A DNA stretch of 64,000 bases from the NCBI RefSeq assembly GCF_014199395.1, contig NZ_JACIJM010000004.1, positions 348,559 to 412,558 on the forward strand, written 5' to 3'. The position numbers and the translations under genes are program-made. The DNA comes from Yoonia ponticola. GTDB taxonomy: Bacteria > Pseudomonadota > Alphaproteobacteria > Rhodobacterales > Rhodobacteraceae. Below are positions 63,501-64,000 of the stretch, in pieces. Positions within the stretch are counted from its first letter, which is position 1. Every line of letters starts with the position of its first letter. The notes beneath the pieces are model-generated. The model searched no databases, was not told the origin of the DNA, and saw nothing but the letters and a program-made list of their open reading frames with translations.

Positions 63501-63689
63501 GATGCAATCAAGCGGGCTTCCCGAGAGCGACGTCGGTTTGGGTGCCGCCGCATCCACGTGATGATCGCGCGGGAGGGCCTCGAAGTGAACCACAAGAAAG
63601 TGAGGCGTATCTACCGCGAAGAGAAGCTGCAGGTGCGTCGCAAAGGCGGTCGGAAACGTGCTTTGGGCACAAGGAAGCCGATGGTGTTG

Positions 63690-63731
63690 CCTCCCTCTCA
63701 TTGTTTTCAAGCAAACAACTGCCGGGCAGTG
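63690..63731 (+). repeat. Related hairpin element E3 in orfB
   Basis: Shares the flanks CCCTCTC and CTGCCGGGCA with E1 and E2 but has a different stem, TTGTTT-TCAAGC-AAACAA. Net insertion 39 bp, in frame. It looks like a second type of the same element with a swapped core. Confidence 0.65.
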
Positions 63732-63941
63732 GATGGCCCAAACCAGCGATGGTCATTGGATTTCGTATCCGATGCACTGACAGACGGGCGTCGTTTCCGC
63801 ATCTTGGCAGTTGTCGATGACTTCAGCCGCGAGAATCTGGTGCTGATCGCGGACACTTCGTTGTCTGGTCAACGCGTTGCTCGGGAACTGGATCGCGTCA
63901 TTGCTGAACGTGGCATGCCAAAGACGATTGTGTCGGACAAC

Positions 63942-64000
63942 GTCCTATGCGCGGAATGATTGGCTGATTTGGCATCAGGTCATTGTCGTATCGAGCCGTC
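63942..64000. other. Unassigned sequence at the right edge
   Basis: The 59 bases after the abrupt end of orfB match no reading frame that I recognise; they may be the start of another mobile element or of host DNA. Confidence 0.4.

Larger units (their letters stand above)
62956..63941 (+). mobile_element. IS3-family element C, interrupted and truncated
   Basis: Starts near TGTGTAGAGTCCGCCCAAC (62974-62992), a plausible left end. orfA (63014-63318) and orfB (63313-63941) follow in the usual overlapping order, but three short hairpin elements interrupt them (63048-63091, 63457-63500, 63690-63731). orfB ends abruptly after KTIVSDN, before the second catalytic region is complete, where unrelated sequence begins. 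It cannot encode a working transposase as it stands. Confidence 0.82.
63313..63941 (+). pseudogene. orfB of IS3 element C, interrupted twice and truncated
   Basis: From GTG 63313 the frame reads MVTPVGKRKAVAHLMDVHQ to RRGGDAEL; the 63457-63500 element then shifts the frame. The original frame resumes as DAIKRASRERRRFGCRRIHV and MIAREGLEVNHKKVRRIY. The third element (63690-63731) is in frame and adds 13 residues (PSHCFQANNCRAV) between VLP and DGPNQRWSLDFVSDAL. The DDE domain stops after IVSDN. Confidence 0.8.

Noticed and set aside
63942..64000. Target-site duplication at the end of IS3 element C
   Set aside because: The element is truncated within orfB, so no right end or duplication can be identified.

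Overview
The window looks like chromosomal DNA of a marine alphaproteobacterium of the Rhodobacteraceae/Roseobacteraceae (Octadecabacter/Yoonia/Loktanella-like). This is an inference from gene content: a BapA-prefix giant adhesin, an RTX protein with a Hint domain, a CUT1 sugar transporter with a UgpC/MsmK-type ATPase, HyuA/HyuB, BCCT and AtoE carriers, NrtS, and a self-sufficient reductive dehalogenase. No rRNA, tRNA or CRISPR array was seen. Genes are dense, with many 4-bp ATGA/GTGA overlaps.

Layout. 1-1859: N-terminal part of a giant adhesin that runs off the left edge. 2.0-8.1 kb: YihY-type membrane protein, a small P-loop kinase, and a pqiA-pqiA-pqiB-pqiC envelope lipid-transport operon. 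8.2-14.8 kb: carbohydrate ABC transporter (divergent ATPase, binding protein, two permeases), a Gfo/Idh/MocA dehydrogenase and a GntR/UTRA regulator. 14.9-17.5 kb: a translationally coupled operon of FMN monooxygenase, aldo/keto reductase and flavin reductase. 17.6-20.8 kb: a 1066-residue fused reductive dehalogenase. 20.8-23.6 kb: RTX/Hint protein. 23.8-32.3 kb: AtoE-type and BCCT transporters, hydantoinase/oxoprolinase HyuB and HyuA, LysR regulator. 32.4-35.3 kb: TetR-amine oxidase-cupin operon divergent from a VOC protein, with matching palindromes in front of both. 35.3-39.5 kb: HlyD plus two ABC-2 permeases with a divergent TetR. 39.5-45.1 kb: GGDEF-EAL protein, orphan solute-binding protein, P450. 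45.2-51.3 kb: autotransporter, SGNH-like protein, TIGR03032/DUF4915 protein. 51.5-55.6 kb: GST, MTHFR-like protein, PanB-like protein, methyltransferase, MerR with a cysteine cluster, NrtS. 55.6-60.5 kb: DUF305 protein, two c-type cytochromes, two small secreted proteins and a Met-rich multicopper oxidase, suggesting periplasmic copper handling. 60.8-62.05 kb: GAF-histidine kinase. 62.09-64.0 kb: nested, broken IS3-family elements.

The items most worth attention are: three short hairpin elements inserted in one IS3 copy, two of them near-identical 44-bp copies in opposite orientations; the self-sufficient reductive dehalogenase beside a two-component monooxygenase operon; a MerR-type promoter with a 19-bp spacer before nrtS-merR whose dyad recurs before a one-carbon gene pair; a PanB-like protein that appears to have lost two metal-binding aspartates; a PqiB with a long duplicated C-terminal extension; and an exporter operon with no ATPase gene.

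All family assignments are made by eye from protein motifs. No database search was run.
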